In this document: positions 14,017 through 22,320 of the stretch, in pieces
Position numbering within the stretch: position 1 is the stretch's first letter
How the letters are laid out: each line of letters begins with the position of its first letter
Assembly: GCF_004138495.1 (NCBI RefSeq)
Contig: NZ_ML142849.1
Location: forward strand, 49,197-76,755
DNA from: Phytoactinopolyspora endophytica
GTDB lineage: Bacteria; Actinomycetota; Actinomycetes; Jiangellales; Jiangellaceae
DNA length: 27,559 nucleotides
Reading direction: 5' to 3'
The notes under the pieces: model-generated
What the model saw: only the letters and a program-made list of their open reading frames with translations
Told to the model about the DNA's origin: nothing
Database searches by the model: none
Made by a program: the position numbers and the translations under genes

Positions 14017-14063
14017 ACACCTCACGGTGCTCGAACCAACAATCCGAACCCTTGGAGAACACG

Positions 14064-14858
14064 ATGAAGAACACCCTTTCCGAGACCTACCGCACTGAGT
14101 GGAAGGCCTGGCGGTCGGGCTGGGAGCAGTGGCTCACCGCGCCCAACGGCTGGCTGTCCGCCGTGGCCGTGAACTGGCTTGACGACACCCCGCGCCGGTT
14201 CGACGGGACCCCGGGCCTGTGGTGGCAGGACAACGACACCCTGATGGTCGACCCCGATGGCACCACCATGACGTTCGACGGAACCGAGTTCACCCAGGCC
14301 CGCGCTCTGCGGCTGGCCCAAGGGCCTGACGACCAGCGGGTGAGCGCAGGCGACCTCGAGATCGGGATCACCTACCGCGAGGGCTACCACATCAACACCT
14401 ACGACCCGAGCGCTCGCGCGCTGCGCGAGTTCAGTGGCGTGGCCGTCTACGAGCCCGACCCCGACTGGATCATCACGGGCCGGTTCGAGGCGTACAGCAC
14501 CGACCAGTCGGTCGCGCTGGGGACGGTGGGCTGGCGCGAGCACAACTACCTCTCACCCGGAGTGGTGCACTTCGAGCACGACGGCACCCCGTACGAGCTG
14601 CAGGTCATCGTCGGGGGCGGACACCGCACCACGGTCTTCGCCGACACGACCAGCGGCGACACGACCTACCCTGCGGGCCGGTCCCTCGACATCCCGGAAC
14701 CGGCCGACGACGGCACCGTCACGCTCGACTTCAACCGCGCGCTGAACCTGCCGTGCGCGTTCGGCGACTTCTTCCCGGTCTGCCCCACCCCGCCATCGGG
14801 CAACCGCTACCCGTTCCGAATCGAGGCGGGCGAGAAGATCCTGGCCGCTGAGTCCTGA
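14064..14858 (+). CDS. DUF1684 domain protein
   Basis: A 264-residue soluble protein of the DUF1684 family, whose biochemical function is not established. It starts with an SETYRTEWKAWRSGWEQWL segment and continues with NGWLSAVAVNWLDD. The closing LDFNRALNLPCAFGDFFPVC and NRYPFRIEAGEK match the family's conserved end (proline-cysteine patch, then E-A-G-E-K). GGAG lies 7 nt before the ATG. No signal peptide is visible. It is probably co-transcribed with the MFS gene and closed by the strong hairpin at 14899-14943. Whether it processes the exported compound is only a guess from context. Confidence 0.9.
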   Translation: MKNTLSETYRTEWKAWRSGWEQWLTAPNGWLSAVAVNWLDDTPRRFDGTPGLWWQDNDTLMVDPDGTTMTFDGTEFTQARALRLAQGPDDQRVSAGDLEIGITYREGYHINTYDPSARALREFSGVAVYEPDPDWIITGRFEAYSTDQSVALGTVGWREHNYLSPGVVHFEHDGTPYELQVIVGGGHRTTVFADTTSGDTTYPAGRSLDIPEPADDGTVTLDFNRALNLPCAFGDFFPVCPTPPSGNRYPFRIEAGEKILAAES

Positions 14859-14898
14859 TCCCTACGGCATCCGGCGGCGGCACATCACGCCCACGACA

Positions 14899-14943
14899 GA
14901 CGGAGAGGCTCCGCAGAAACGATGTCCGCGGAGCCTCTCCGTC
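14899..14943. terminator. Strong bidirectional terminator hairpin
   Basis: A perfect 16-bp inverted repeat (GACGGAGAGGCTCCGC and its complement, 14899-14914 and 14928-14943) with a 13-nt loop. It sits between the convergent DUF1684 and pdxS genes and can end transcription from both sides. There is no U-run, as is common in high-GC actinobacteria. Confidence 0.85.
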
Positions 14944-14961
14944 AAGCGCAGGAGCAGGCTG

Positions 14962-15891
14962 TCACCAGCCGCGCTCGGCCAGGCGATGCGGTTCGGGCAT
15001 GTCTTCGACGTTGATGCCGACCATCGCCTCGCCCAGGCCCCTCGAGACCTTCGCGATGACGTCGGGGTCGTCGTAGAAGGTGGTCGCCTTGACGATGGCC
15101 TCAGCCCGCTTGGCCGGGTCACCGGACTTGAAGATCCCCGAACCGACGAACACGCCTTCGGCGCCCAGCTGCATCATCATCGCGGCATCCGCCGGGGTGG
15201 CGATCCCTCCGGCCGTGAACAGCACCACCGGAAGCTTCCCGAGCTCGGCCACTTCCCTGACCAGCTCGTAGGGTGCCTGCAGCTCCTTGGCGGCGACGAA
15301 GAGCTCGTCCTTCGGCAGCGACTGCAGACGCCGGATCTCGTACCGGATCTGGCGCATGTGCGTGGTGGCGTTGGAGACGTCCCCGGTCCCGGCCTCGCCC
15401 TTGGACCGGATCATCGCGGCGCCCTCGGTGAGCCGCCGCAGCGCCTCGCCCAGGTTAGTGGCGCCGCACACGAACGGGACAGTGAACTGCCACTTGTCGA
15501 TGTGGTTGGCATAGTCAGCCGGTGTGAGCACCTCGGACTCGTCGACGTAGTCGACGCCGAGGCTCTGCAACACCTGCGCTTCGACGAAGTGCCCGATCCG
15601 GGCCTTGGCCATGACCGGCACGGAGACGGCGCTGACGATGCCGTCGATCAGGTCTGGGTCGCTCATCCGGGCGAGGCCGCCCTGTGCCCGGATGTCGGCG
15701 GGCACGCGCTCGAGTGCCATGACGGCGACCGCGCCGGCGTCCTCGGCGATCTTGGCCTGGTCCGGTGTGACGACGTCCATAATCACGCCGCCCTTGAGCA
15801 TCTCCGCCATGCCGCGCTTCACGCGTGCGGTTCCGGTCTCCGGAGCCACCGGGGCGGACGACTGCGACGTTGGCTGTGCCTGGTCGGACAC
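14962..15891 (-). CDS. pdxS: Pyridoxal 5'-phosphate synthase lyase subunit PdxS
   Basis: A 309-residue TIM-barrel enzyme that builds PLP from ribose 5-phosphate, glyceraldehyde 3-phosphate and ammonia supplied by PdxT, in a dodecamer with it. The two catalytic lysines are present: Lys96 in [11 protein letters not shown] and Lys164 in [10 protein letters not shown], together with Asp39 in VIMDVVT. The GTG at 15891 is chosen because AGAGG lies 10 nt before it and the length fits the family; the frame is open 30 codons further upstream. pdxT lies 4 kb downstream, beyond block B. The two are adjacent in most actinobacteria, so here their stoichiometric expression is not guaranteed by one operon. 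Confidence 0.96.
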   Translation of the reverse strand: MSDQAQPTSQSSAPVAPETGTARVKRGMAEMLKGGVIMDVVTPDQAKIAEDAGAVAVMALERVPADIRAQGGLARMSDPDLIDGIVSAVSVPVMAKARIGHFVEAQVLQSLGVDYVDESEVLTPADYANHIDKWQFTVPFVCGATNLGEALRRLTEGAAMIRSKGEAGTGDVSNATTHMRQIRYEIRRLQSLPKDELFVAAKELQAPYELVREVAELGKLPVVLFTAGGIATPADAAMMMQLGAEGVFVGSGIFKSGDPAKRAEAIVKATTFYDDPDVIAKVSRGLGEAMVGINVEDMPEPHRLAERGW

Positions 15892-15999
15892 GCTGATCAA
15901 ACCTCTTCTGTGTGCGGAAGGCATACTCTGCGCTGACACGACCATCTTACGTCCTCGTTCCAGCGCCGCACCCGAAGGCACCGGAGGCGGTCGCGTGAG

Positions 16000-17226
16000 C
16001 TAGAGGCGGATGCCGAGCAGCGTGTCGACCGTGTCCCGAACCAGCCCCGGCGCCGACGCGTCGTCTCCCGCACCGGCCAGGGTCTGCTCCGTCCACTGAT
16101 CCACCACCCGCAGTGCGGCGGGCGTGTCGAGATCGTCCGCGAGCCGGCCGCGCACGTCGGCGAGAACCCGTATGGCATCCGGACCTGCCGGACGCCGGAC
16201 CGCTTGGCGCCACCGGTCGAGCTGCTGGCCGGCCGCGTCCAGCGACGAGTCGATCCACTCGCGACACGAACGGTAGTGCTCCGCGTACAGCGCCAACCGG
16301 ACTGCGCTCGGGTCCGTGTCACCTCGGCGGAGGGTGGCTGCGAACACGAGGTTCCCGAGCGACTTGGACATCTTCTCTCCGTCGTACGCCATCATCCCGG
16401 CGTGCACGTAGCTCTGAGCGAACGGTGGCCGGCCGGTGGCCACGTGCGCCTCGGACGCGCACATCTCGTGATGCGGGAAGATCAGGTCATTGCCGCCGCC
16501 CTGTACGTCGAACCCCGCACCCAGGTGTTCGAGGGCGATCGCGGTGCACTCGATGTGCCAGCCAGGCCGTCCGGCGCCATACGGACTCGGCCAAGCCGGC
16601 TCACCCGGGCGCTCCCGCCGCCACAACAGACAGTCCAGCGGGTCCTGCTTCCCGGCACGGTCGGGGTCACCGCCACGTTCGGCGAACAGCGCGCGCATGG
16701 CGGCGTCGTCGAGGTGCGAGATCGAGCCGAACGCCGGGTCGCTGCGGACCGAGAAGTACAGGTCGCCGTCGACGTCGTAGACGGCGGACGAATCCTTGAG
16801 CTGCCCGATCAGGTCAGTGATCTGCGCGATCGCATCTGAGGCGGCGATGAAACGATCCGGCGGGAGAACCCGCAACCACGCCATGTCCGCGCGGAACAGG
16901 TCAGTCTGCTCGGCCGCCAACTCGGCCCAGTGCTGGCCGTTCTGTTCCGCTCGCTCCAGCAGCGGATCATCGATGTCCGTGACGTTCTGCACGTACCGCA
17001 CCTGGTGACCGGAATCCCGCCAGGTCCGGTTCAGCACATCGAAAGCGACATAGGTGGCCGCATGTCCCAGATGAGTCGCGTCGTACGGGGTGATGCCACA
17101 CACGTACAACGAAGCGGTCGGTCCCCGCGCGGCCGCCCGAGACAACCCCGATGCCGTGTCGTGGAGTCGGACCGGATCGCCGCTGCCGGGTAATGGCCGA
17201 TAATCGTCAGCTGCCCAGGCGTCCAT
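16000..17226 (-). CDS. mshC: Mycothiol ligase MshC (cysteine:GlcN-Ins ligase)
   Basis: A 408-residue enzyme that joins cysteine to glucosaminyl-inositol with ATP, the third enzymatic activity in the MshA-D route to mycothiol. It is a cysteinyl-tRNA-synthetase relative: GITPYDATHLGHAATY (44-59) with the HIGH-like THLGH, zinc ligands Cys43, Cys227 (HIEC) and His252, and KMSKS at 285-289. The TPYDATHLGHAAT wording and the short C-terminus without an anticodon-binding domain separate MshC from CysS. ATG 17226 (MDAW...) is preferred over ATG 17238 since the family starts this way. It follows the SCO1664-like gene by 18 nt. Presence of mshC marks the host as an actinobacterium. Confidence 0.95.
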   Translation of the reverse strand: MDAWAADDYRPLPGSGDPVRLHDTASGLSRAAARGPTASLYVCGITPYDATHLGHAATYVAFDVLNRTWRDSGHQVRYVQNVTDIDDPLLERAEQNGQHWAELAAEQTDLFRADMAWLRVLPPDRFIAASDAIAQITDLIGQLKDSSAVYDVDGDLYFSVRSDPAFGSISHLDDAAMRALFAERGGDPDRAGKQDPLDCLLWRRERPGEPAWPSPYGAGRPGWHIECTAIALEHLGAGFDVQGGGNDLIFPHHEMCASEAHVATGRPPFAQSYVHAGMMAYDGEKMSKSLGNLVFAATLRRGDTDPSAVRLALYAEHYRSCREWIDSSLDAAGQQLDRWRQAVRRPAGPDAIRVLADVRGRLADDLDTPAALRVVDQWTEQTLAGAGDDASAPGLVRDTVDTLLGIRL

Positions 17227-17244
17227 GTGATTGACCATAAACGC

Positions 17245-18069
17245 TCAGAACACCGGCCACGGCACCGGCATCCGGCCGGTGGGTTCCGGAAGCGTCCCCG
17301 CCTGCAGCAACGCAGAGATGCGGTCGTCGAGGGCGGCGATCTCGGTCGGATCGAGCAACGTTTCGAGCTGCATCCCCAATGCGCCCGCGCATGCCTGCCG
17401 CAGCCGCTCCAGATCCGCTCGCTCGGAATCCGTCAGCGGCTGACCGGCCCAGCCCCACAGGACGGTGCGCAGTTTCGGCTCGTCATGGAATGACACACCG
17501 TGGTCAACACCGACGATCGCCGCCGTGTTCCCGGCGACGCGTGGATCCGCACACAGCAGGTGGCCGCCCTTGCGGTCCGCGTTGTTCACCACCGCGTCGA
17601 ACAACGCCAGCCTGCGCAGGCCAGGGTCGTCGGCGTGGACGAGAACCACCGGGTCACCGTTCTCGTCGACCGCGGTGAGGATGGGAAACCATCCGTCCGG
17701 GATCTCATCTTCAGACACCACGTCCACCCACGTCGACGGCCGGTCCACGCGGAGGGCCGCGTCGCTCTCGGGCTGTTCCAGCCAGGCCTGGCACATCCCC
17801 GGGCCGAGCGGACCGTCGTCGCGCAGGACCGTCGGCGGGACCACATGCCATCCCACCGCCTCGGAGACCAGATAGGCGGCGACCTCACGGGCGGCGAGTG
17901 TGCCGTCCGGAAAGTCCCACAGCGGCCGTTCACCGGAGATGGGCTTGTACACGCACCGGACCTGCCGGTCGCCATGCTCGACTCGACCGACCAGTGTGAC
18001 GTTGGATGCCACCACGAGCCGGCCGTCGATGCTCAGCTCACCGTGCGTGAGCAGCCCGAGCAGGTCCAC
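17245..18069 (-). CDS. SCO1664-family protein (PI3/PI4-kinase-like fold), function unknown
   Basis: A 274-residue cytosolic protein of the actinobacterial SCO1664 family (TIGR03843). Kinase-like marks are visible: a nucleotide-binding Lys42 in CVYKPISGE, the catalytic-loop pattern DAVVNNADRKGGH (158-170, with Asp165 and His170), and a metal-binding GVDHG (187-191). This order matches the PI3/PI4-kinase fold, but the phosphate acceptor is not established. The start is GTG 18069 with a purine-rich GAGAG upstream. It is located 18 nt from DUF3090 on one side and 18 nt from mshC on the other. The same order is seen in mycobacteria, which ties it loosely to mycothiol metabolism. Confidence 0.85.
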   Translation of the reverse strand: MDLLGLLTHGELSIDGRLVVASNVTLVGRVEHGDRQVRCVYKPISGERPLWDFPDGTLAAREVAAYLVSEAVGWHVVPPTVLRDDGPLGPGMCQAWLEQPESDAALRVDRPSTWVDVVSEDEIPDGWFPILTAVDENGDPVVLVHADDPGLRRLALFDAVVNNADRKGGHLLCADPRVAGNTAAIVGVDHGVSFHDEPKLRTVLWGWAGQPLTDSERADLERLRQACAGALGMQLETLLDPTEIAALDDRISALLQAGTLPEPTGRMPVPWPVF

Positions 18070-18087
18070 GATTGCGAGCAGCTCTCT

Positions 18088-18675
18088 TCAGTCTCGGCGG
18101 CGGTAGCCGTTCTGGCGTGGACAGACGTGCCCCTCAGGCTCGAGGGCAAGGCCGCACAACGGGCACGGCGGCCGCCCCGCAGCGACGAGCGCATGCGCAC
18201 GCTTGGCGAACGCCCGCGCCTCGGCACCGGTCAGCTTGACCAGGAAGACGTCACGACCGGAGTCCTCGGGGTTCTCCGGAGGCTCGTCGTCCTCCCCGTC
18301 GTCATCGTCGTCCGTGCCGGGCTCGGTCGCGGCGTACGCGGTGATCACCACACGCTCGATCTCACCCTCCCAAGCCAGGGTCAGCGTGCCCACCCGGAAC
18401 TCCTCGACGATCGGTTGTTCGAGGGGCGCCAGGTCATCCGCGTCCTCCGGTGCCGTCGCGGGGATCGCAGCCTGGCCGTCCGTGCGGCGCAGGATCTCGT
18501 CCAGCATGGCGTCCACCCGCTCGGCCAGGACGGCCACTTGCTCCTTCTCCACGACCACGCTCGCCAGCTGATGCTCGTCGCGCGCCTGCAGGAAGAACGT
18601 CCGTTCACCTGGTTCGCCCACGGTGCCGGCGACGAAGCGGTCCGGCGAGTCGAATCGGAACACCTGAACTGCCAC
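18088..18675 (-). CDS. DUF3090 family protein with C-terminal zinc ribbon
   Basis: A 195-residue protein of the actinobacterial DUF3090 family (TIGR03847). It opens VQVFRFDSPDRFVAGTVGEPG, with the RTFFLQA strand next. Near the C-terminus CPLCGLALEPEGHVCPR forms a small zinc-binding motif (C-x2-C...C). An acidic stretch, DDDDDGEDDEPPENPEDSG, interrupts the middle (about residue 125-145). GTG 18675 is the start. It lies 9 nt behind the phosphatase gene, so the genes of this cluster are likely one operon. No biochemical role is known to me. Confidence 0.88.
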   Translation of the reverse strand: MAVQVFRFDSPDRFVAGTVGEPGERTFFLQARDEHQLASVVVEKEQVAVLAERVDAMLDEILRRTDGQAAIPATAPEDADDLAPLEQPIVEEFRVGTLTLAWEGEIERVVITAYAATEPGTDDDDDGEDDEPPENPEDSGRDVFLVKLTGAEARAFAKRAHALVAAGRPPCPLCGLALEPEGHVCPRQNGYRRRD

Positions 18676-18684
18676 GCGAATACC

Positions 18685-19401
18685 CTATCCCGCTCCTCCG
18701 CCTACCATCGCATCGCTCGTGGGAGGTCGTCTCCGGGCGCGTCGTTTCGGAGCCAGCGGCGCCAGGTCATGTCCGGTGTCATTCAGCCGCAGGACGAACG
18801 GGCGCCGCTCGGTGTAGGAGATCGCGGTGACCGAAGCGGGATCGGCGACGACCCGCTGAAACTGGTCGAGATGCATGCCAAGCGCGTCCGCGACCACCGA
18901 CTTGATGATGTCCCCGTGCGATATCGCGGCCCAGACGGCCGTGGGCCCTGCCTCTTCGAGCACCCGCGCGTCGTGCTCCCGCACAGCGGCGACGGCACGA
19001 GCCTGCATCTCTCGCAGCGACTCGCCGCCTGGGAAGATCGCGCCCGAAGGGTGCTCTTGGACCACTTTCCACAACTTGAGCCGCCGCAGTTCAGACAGCG
19101 AACGGCCGGTCCAGTCGCCGTAGTCGCACTCCTGGAGCCGCTCATCGAGCATGTCGATCTCGCCCAGCTGCCGTGCCGTCTGCACACAGCGTTCCAACGG
19201 GCTGCTCACCACGCGGGACAGCGGCACGGCGCGCACCCGTTCCGCCAGGCGGCGAACCTGCTCCACGCCGGTCTCATCCATCTCGATGCCGGGGGTCCGT
19301 CCGGCCAGTACTCCGGACGCATTGGACGACGTGCGTCCATGACGTATCAGTAAGACGACAGGCACGTCCCGAAGCGTATCCCGTGGCCGCCGCCTTGCCA
19401 T
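18685..19401 (-). CDS. Histidine phosphatase / phosphomutase-like protein (MSMEG_4193 family)
   Basis: A 238-residue member of the histidine phosphatase superfamily. The phosphate-accepting motif is LLIRHGRTSSNASG, with His21; the second catalytic His lies in AISHGDIIK. ECDYGDWTGRS supplies the acidic and aromatic residues typical of the cobC/PGM branch. It matches the MSMEG_4193-type putative phosphomutases (TIGR03848) that neighbour DUF3090 and SCO1664 genes. The ATG at 19401 has a good AGAAAGG 8 nt upstream. A GTG at 19365 would give the classical short N-terminus and remains possible. The C-terminal 30 residues are basic. It is the first gene of the mshC cluster and is divergent from the M23 peptidase gene. 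Confidence 0.9.
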   Translation of the reverse strand: MARRRPRDTLRDVPVVLLIRHGRTSSNASGVLAGRTPGIEMDETGVEQVRRLAERVRAVPLSRVVSSPLERCVQTARQLGEIDMLDERLQECDYGDWTGRSLSELRRLKLWKVVQEHPSGAIFPGGESLREMQARAVAAVREHDARVLEEAGPTAVWAAISHGDIIKSVVADALGMHLDQFQRVVADPASVTAISYTERRPFVLRLNDTGHDLAPLAPKRRARRRPPTSDAMVGGGAG

Positions 19402-19575
19402 CAACGCACCTTTCTGTACCATTGGCGTGGTTTGTTCCGCAGTGTGCGGCGTTTCGGGTCGCATGTCTCGCCGGGATGAGCTAGGCATGACGAGGACACG
19501 AAACCGCGTCCGAAGGACCGGCGCTGCGGCCCACAAGGTTCAACGCACCGGCACGAAGGGAGTAGTAACAGGTTT

Positions 19576-21012
19576 ATGCAGCGCCCCCGACGCGACGTCT
19601 ATGCAGTGGCCGCGGCGTGTACCGGGCTTGTCCTAGCGACAGCCGGCATGTCCGCCCACGCCGAGCCCACCTCGCCCGCTGCCAGTGCATTCGTGCCCAC
19701 GAGCGCGACTCCGCCGGCCGACGAGGGAGAACCCTCCGACGAGCCCGAAGACGAGGCATCGGATCTGCCGTCCGACGCCCCGACGTCTCCTCCGGCCGAG
19801 TCGCCGGACGATCCGGGTGATCTCGACCGTCGCGACCCGAGCGAGGCGTACGACGAGGCCCTCGCCGACGCGCAGACGGCCGCCGTGGCCGAGGCGCAGC
19901 GGCTCTTGCAGGAGGTTCTTGGCGAGGTCGACGACGCCGGTGACAGGCTTGAGCAGGCCACCGCCGACGCAGAGGCCGCCCGCGAAGCCGAGGAAGAGGC
20001 CCGGCGACAGATCAAGGTCGCCGAAGAGTCGATCGAGCGCACGCAGCGCGAGATGGAGGAGACCGAGACCAGCGCCGAAGGTGCCAAGGCAACTCTCGGA
20101 AGCGTCGCTCGCGAGGCCTATCAGAACAACGGCCTCACTACTGTCGGCGTCGTGCTGGGCGCGGAGTCGCCCGAAGAGCTGAGCGACCGTTACCTCGACA
20201 TGCGGACCCTGCTGGAAGCCAGCGACAACGCACTCGGCCGGCTGGCGACGGACCAGGCCGACCTGCGCAACGCGGCCTCCAACCTCGAAGGGCAGCGCAA
20301 AGAGAAGGAGCGGCTGGCCGAACAGGCCGCGGAGAGCCTGGCAGACGCAGAGGCGGCCGAGACCGCTGCCGAGGAAGCCCAGGCCGAGCATGAGGAGAAG
20401 CAGGCTCAGGTCGAGGAAGCTCTCGACCTGGCCGAGGACGCCCGGCTCGAGGACTACGAGCTGTACATGGAGCAGATGGACGAATCCACTGCTATCACCG
20501 AGTACCTCAACAACCTGCCCGACCCCAGCCCCGAACCCGCGCCAGACGGCGACGGCTCCAGCGACGACTCCGGCGGAGGCTCCGACGACGGAGGCTCGGG
20601 CACGGGCAACGGCACCGGATCCTTCACGCTTCCGGCCAACGGGTCCGTCACATCCGAGTACGGCTCTCGCCTACACCCGATCCTCGGCTACGTGAAGATG
20701 CACACCGGTATCGACTTCAGCGGCAGCGACAGCAACATCTACGCCGCTGACTCGGGCACCGTCGTCGAGGCCACGTTCAACACCGCCTACGGCAACATGG
20801 TCATCGTCGATCACGGGATGATGAACGGGCAGCGCGTCACCACGCTCTACGCCCACCAGTCGGGTCTGAGCGTCTCTGCCGGTCAGCGGGTCGAGAAGGG
20901 TGAGGTCATCGGCCAGATCGGTTCGACCGGATACTCCACCGGGCCACACCTGCACTTCGAGGTCCGCCTGGACGGCCAGCACACCAACCCCCGCTCGTAC
21001 CTCCCCTTGTAA
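19576..21012 (+). CDS. Secreted M23-family peptidoglycan endopeptidase with coiled coil
   Basis: A 478-residue exported protein. A Sec signal peptide covers residues 1-29 (cleavage suggested after AHA). Residues about 30-90 are acidic and rich in Pro, Ser and Glu. From 90 to about 310 there is a long alpha-helical coiled coil (LADAQTAAVAEAQRLLQE and so on). A Ser/Gly/Asp linker leads to the LytM/M23 domain: zinc ligands His376 and Asp380 in HTGIDF and His460 with His458 in HLHFEV, close to the C-terminus. Such proteins cut peptide cross-links in the cell wall or activate amidases in the FtsX-EnvC manner. The full zinc site suggests an active enzyme. AAGGGAG lies 13 nt before the ATG, which is rather far. 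Confidence 0.92.
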   Translation: MQRPRRDVYAVAAACTGLVLATAGMSAHAEPTSPAASAFVPTSATPPADEGEPSDEPEDEASDLPSDAPTSPPAESPDDPGDLDRRDPSEAYDEALADAQTAAVAEAQRLLQEVLGEVDDAGDRLEQATADAEAAREAEEEARRQIKVAEESIERTQREMEETETSAEGAKATLGSVAREAYQNNGLTTVGVVLGAESPEELSDRYLDMRTLLEASDNALGRLATDQADLRNAASNLEGQRKEKERLAEQAAESLADAEAAETAAEEAQAEHEEKQAQVEEALDLAEDARLEDYELYMEQMDESTAITEYLNNLPDPSPEPAPDGDGSSDDSGGGSDDGGSGTGNGTGSFTLPANGSVTSEYGSRLHPILGYVKMHTGIDFSGSDSNIYAADSGTVVEATFNTAYGNMVIVDHGMMNGQRVTTLYAHQSGLSVSAGQRVEKGEVIGQIGSTGYSTGPHLHFEVRLDGQHTNPRSYLPL

Positions 21013-21059
21013 GCACGAGCGAGCCGGGCAAGCCTTTATAGGATCCAGCCCCGAGATGG

Positions 21060-21098
21060 AGATCGCCTCACGCCCGTTGAACGGACGTGAGGCGATCT
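21060..21098 (+). terminator. Terminator hairpin of the M23 gene
   Basis: A perfect 13-bp inverted repeat (AGATCGCCTCACG and its complement, 21060-21072 and 21086-21098). Its 13-nt loop contains CCGTT-G-AACGG and can extend the structure. It lies 48 nt beyond the stop codon. Confidence 0.8.
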
Positions 21099-21129
21099 GT
21101 TCCCAGCCGCAGGCGCGCAGACCGACCGA

Positions 21130-21259
21130 GCGAGGGTGAGAGATTTCCGTCCATGGTGTGGTGGGCATCGGGCGGCTCGCGTACGAAACGCCGGCGATCA
21201 GCGAAACTTAGAGTCGCGAGCCGAACCGCTGGGCAAGGACGGAAATCTCTCTCCCTCGC
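21130..21259. repeat. Nested 130-nt inverted repeat between convergent M23 and dppF genes
   Basis: Outer arms of 23 nt (21130-21152 and 21237-21259) are complementary at 22 positions; the core of the left arm is GAGAGATTTCCGTCC. Inside them, CGGCTCGCG (21173-21181) and CGCGAGCCG (21215-21223) form a second, perfect 9-bp stem. A further segment, CGCGACTC (21266-21273), can compete for GAGTCGCG (21211-21218). The element begins 48 nt past dppF on the minus strand. It may end dpp transcripts, but is larger than ordinary terminators. No target-site duplication is seen. Confidence 0.75.
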
Positions 21260-21306
21260 CTTGAGCGCGACTCGCGTACGTGCGGGAATCGGGCCCAAAA
21301 CGACCC

Positions 21307-22320
21307 TCAATCCACGTGCACGATCTCCACGCTCTCGGCGAAATGGCATGCCGATGGGTGACCCTGTCCCCGATCGGTCAGCGCCGGGTCCTCGTCAACG
21401 CAGATCTGCTGCGCCTTCCAGCAGCGCGTCCGGAAACGGCAGCCGGACGGCGGGTTTGCCGGCGACGGCACGTCGCCGGTCAGCACGATCCGCTCCTTGG
21501 CGCCGCGCAGCGCGGGCTCGTGCACGGGCACAGCCGACAGCAGCGCCTGCGTGTAGGGATGCGCCGGCCGGTCATACACGTCGGCGTGGCTGCCGGACTC
21601 CACGATGCGACCGAGATACATGACGGCCACACGATCGCTGAGGTGGCGCACGACCGAGAGGTCGTGCGCGATGAACAGGTAGGACAGTCCAAGCTCGTCC
21701 TGTAGATCCTCCAGCAGGTTCATCACCTGCGCCTGGACCGAGACGTCGAGGGCCGAGACGGGCTCGTCACACACCAGCACACTCGGGCGCAGCGCCAGCG
21801 CGCGCGCCACACCGATGCGCTGGCGCTGCCCGCCGGAGAACTGGTGCGGGTAGCGGTTCACATAGTCCGGGTTCAGGCCGACCAGATCGAGCAGCTCGCG
21901 CACCCGGCGGGACCGCTCCTTCTTCGGGACCACGTCCGGGTGGATCTCCCACGCCTCGGCGACGATGTTGCCGACCGTCATCCGCGGGTTGAGCGACGCA
22001 TACGGATCCTGGAAGACGATCTGCACCTGGCGGCGGTAACGGCGCAGCTCCCGCCGGCCCATGCCGGCGACGTCCTTGCCCTCGAAGATGATCTGCCCGG
22101 ACGTCGGTTTAGTCAGGCCCATCATCAGCTTGGACACCGTGGACTTTCCGCATCCGGACTCCCCCACCAGGCCCATCGTCTCGCCGGGATAGAGCTCCAG
22201 GCTCACACCGTCCACGGCCTGGACCTGGCCGACGGTCCGTCTGAAGACGATTCCGCTGGTCAATGGGAAGTGCTTGACCAGGTCTTTGATCACTAGGATG
22301 GGCTCGCGGGAATCACTCAC
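21307..22320 (-). CDS. dppF: Peptide ABC transporter ATP-binding protein (DppF/OppF type)
   Basis: A 337-residue ATPase of a dipeptide/oligopeptide importer. Walker A is GESGCGKST (53-61), the signature is [12 protein letters not shown], and Walker B is [12 protein letters not shown], followed by the H-loop IAHDLSVV. The C-terminal oligo/dipeptide extension contains [12 protein letters not shown] and four cysteines (GCRF, TRCW, QICV, ACHF). The start is GTG 22320, which has a strong GAGGAG 7 nt upstream and overlaps the dppD stop by 8 nt (GTGAGTGA). An in-frame extension upstream lies inside dppD and is not real. Exact substrate cannot be told; dipeptide versus oligopeptide is uncertain. Confidence 0.92.
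   Translation of the reverse strand: MSDSREPILVIKDLVKHFPLTSGIVFRRTVGQVQAVDGVSLELYPGETMGLVGESGCGKSTVSKLMMGLTKPTSGQIIFEGKDVAGMGRRELRRYRRQVQIVFQDPYASLNPRMTVGNIVAEAWEIHPDVVPKKERSRRVRELLDLVGLNPDYVNRYPHQFSGGQRQRIGVARALALRPSVLVCDEPVSALDVSVQAQVMNLLEDLQDELGLSYLFIAHDLSVVRHLSDRVAVMYLGRIVESGSHADVYDRPAHPYTQALLSAVPVHEPALRGAKERIVLTGDVPSPANPPSGCRFRTRCWKAQQICVDEDPALTDRGQGHPSACHFAESVEIVHVD

Noticed and set aside
12408..14063. Open frame extending upstream of DUF1684 through the MFS gene
   Set aside because: The MFS frame has clear membrane helices and family motifs; DUF1684 has its own GGAG and ATG at 14064.
17500..19353. 617-codon plus-strand open frame
   Set aside because: Antisense to three well-supported genes (SCO1664-like, DUF3090, phosphatase) and lacking any recognisable motif.
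19402..19575. Possible cyclic-di-AMP (ydaO-type) riboswitch before the M23 gene
   Set aside because: Wall hydrolase genes in actinobacteria often have one, but I cannot find its conserved segments here. Only weak pairings (GTTTCG at 19451 with CGAAAC at 19499, and CCGCA/TGCGG) are visible.
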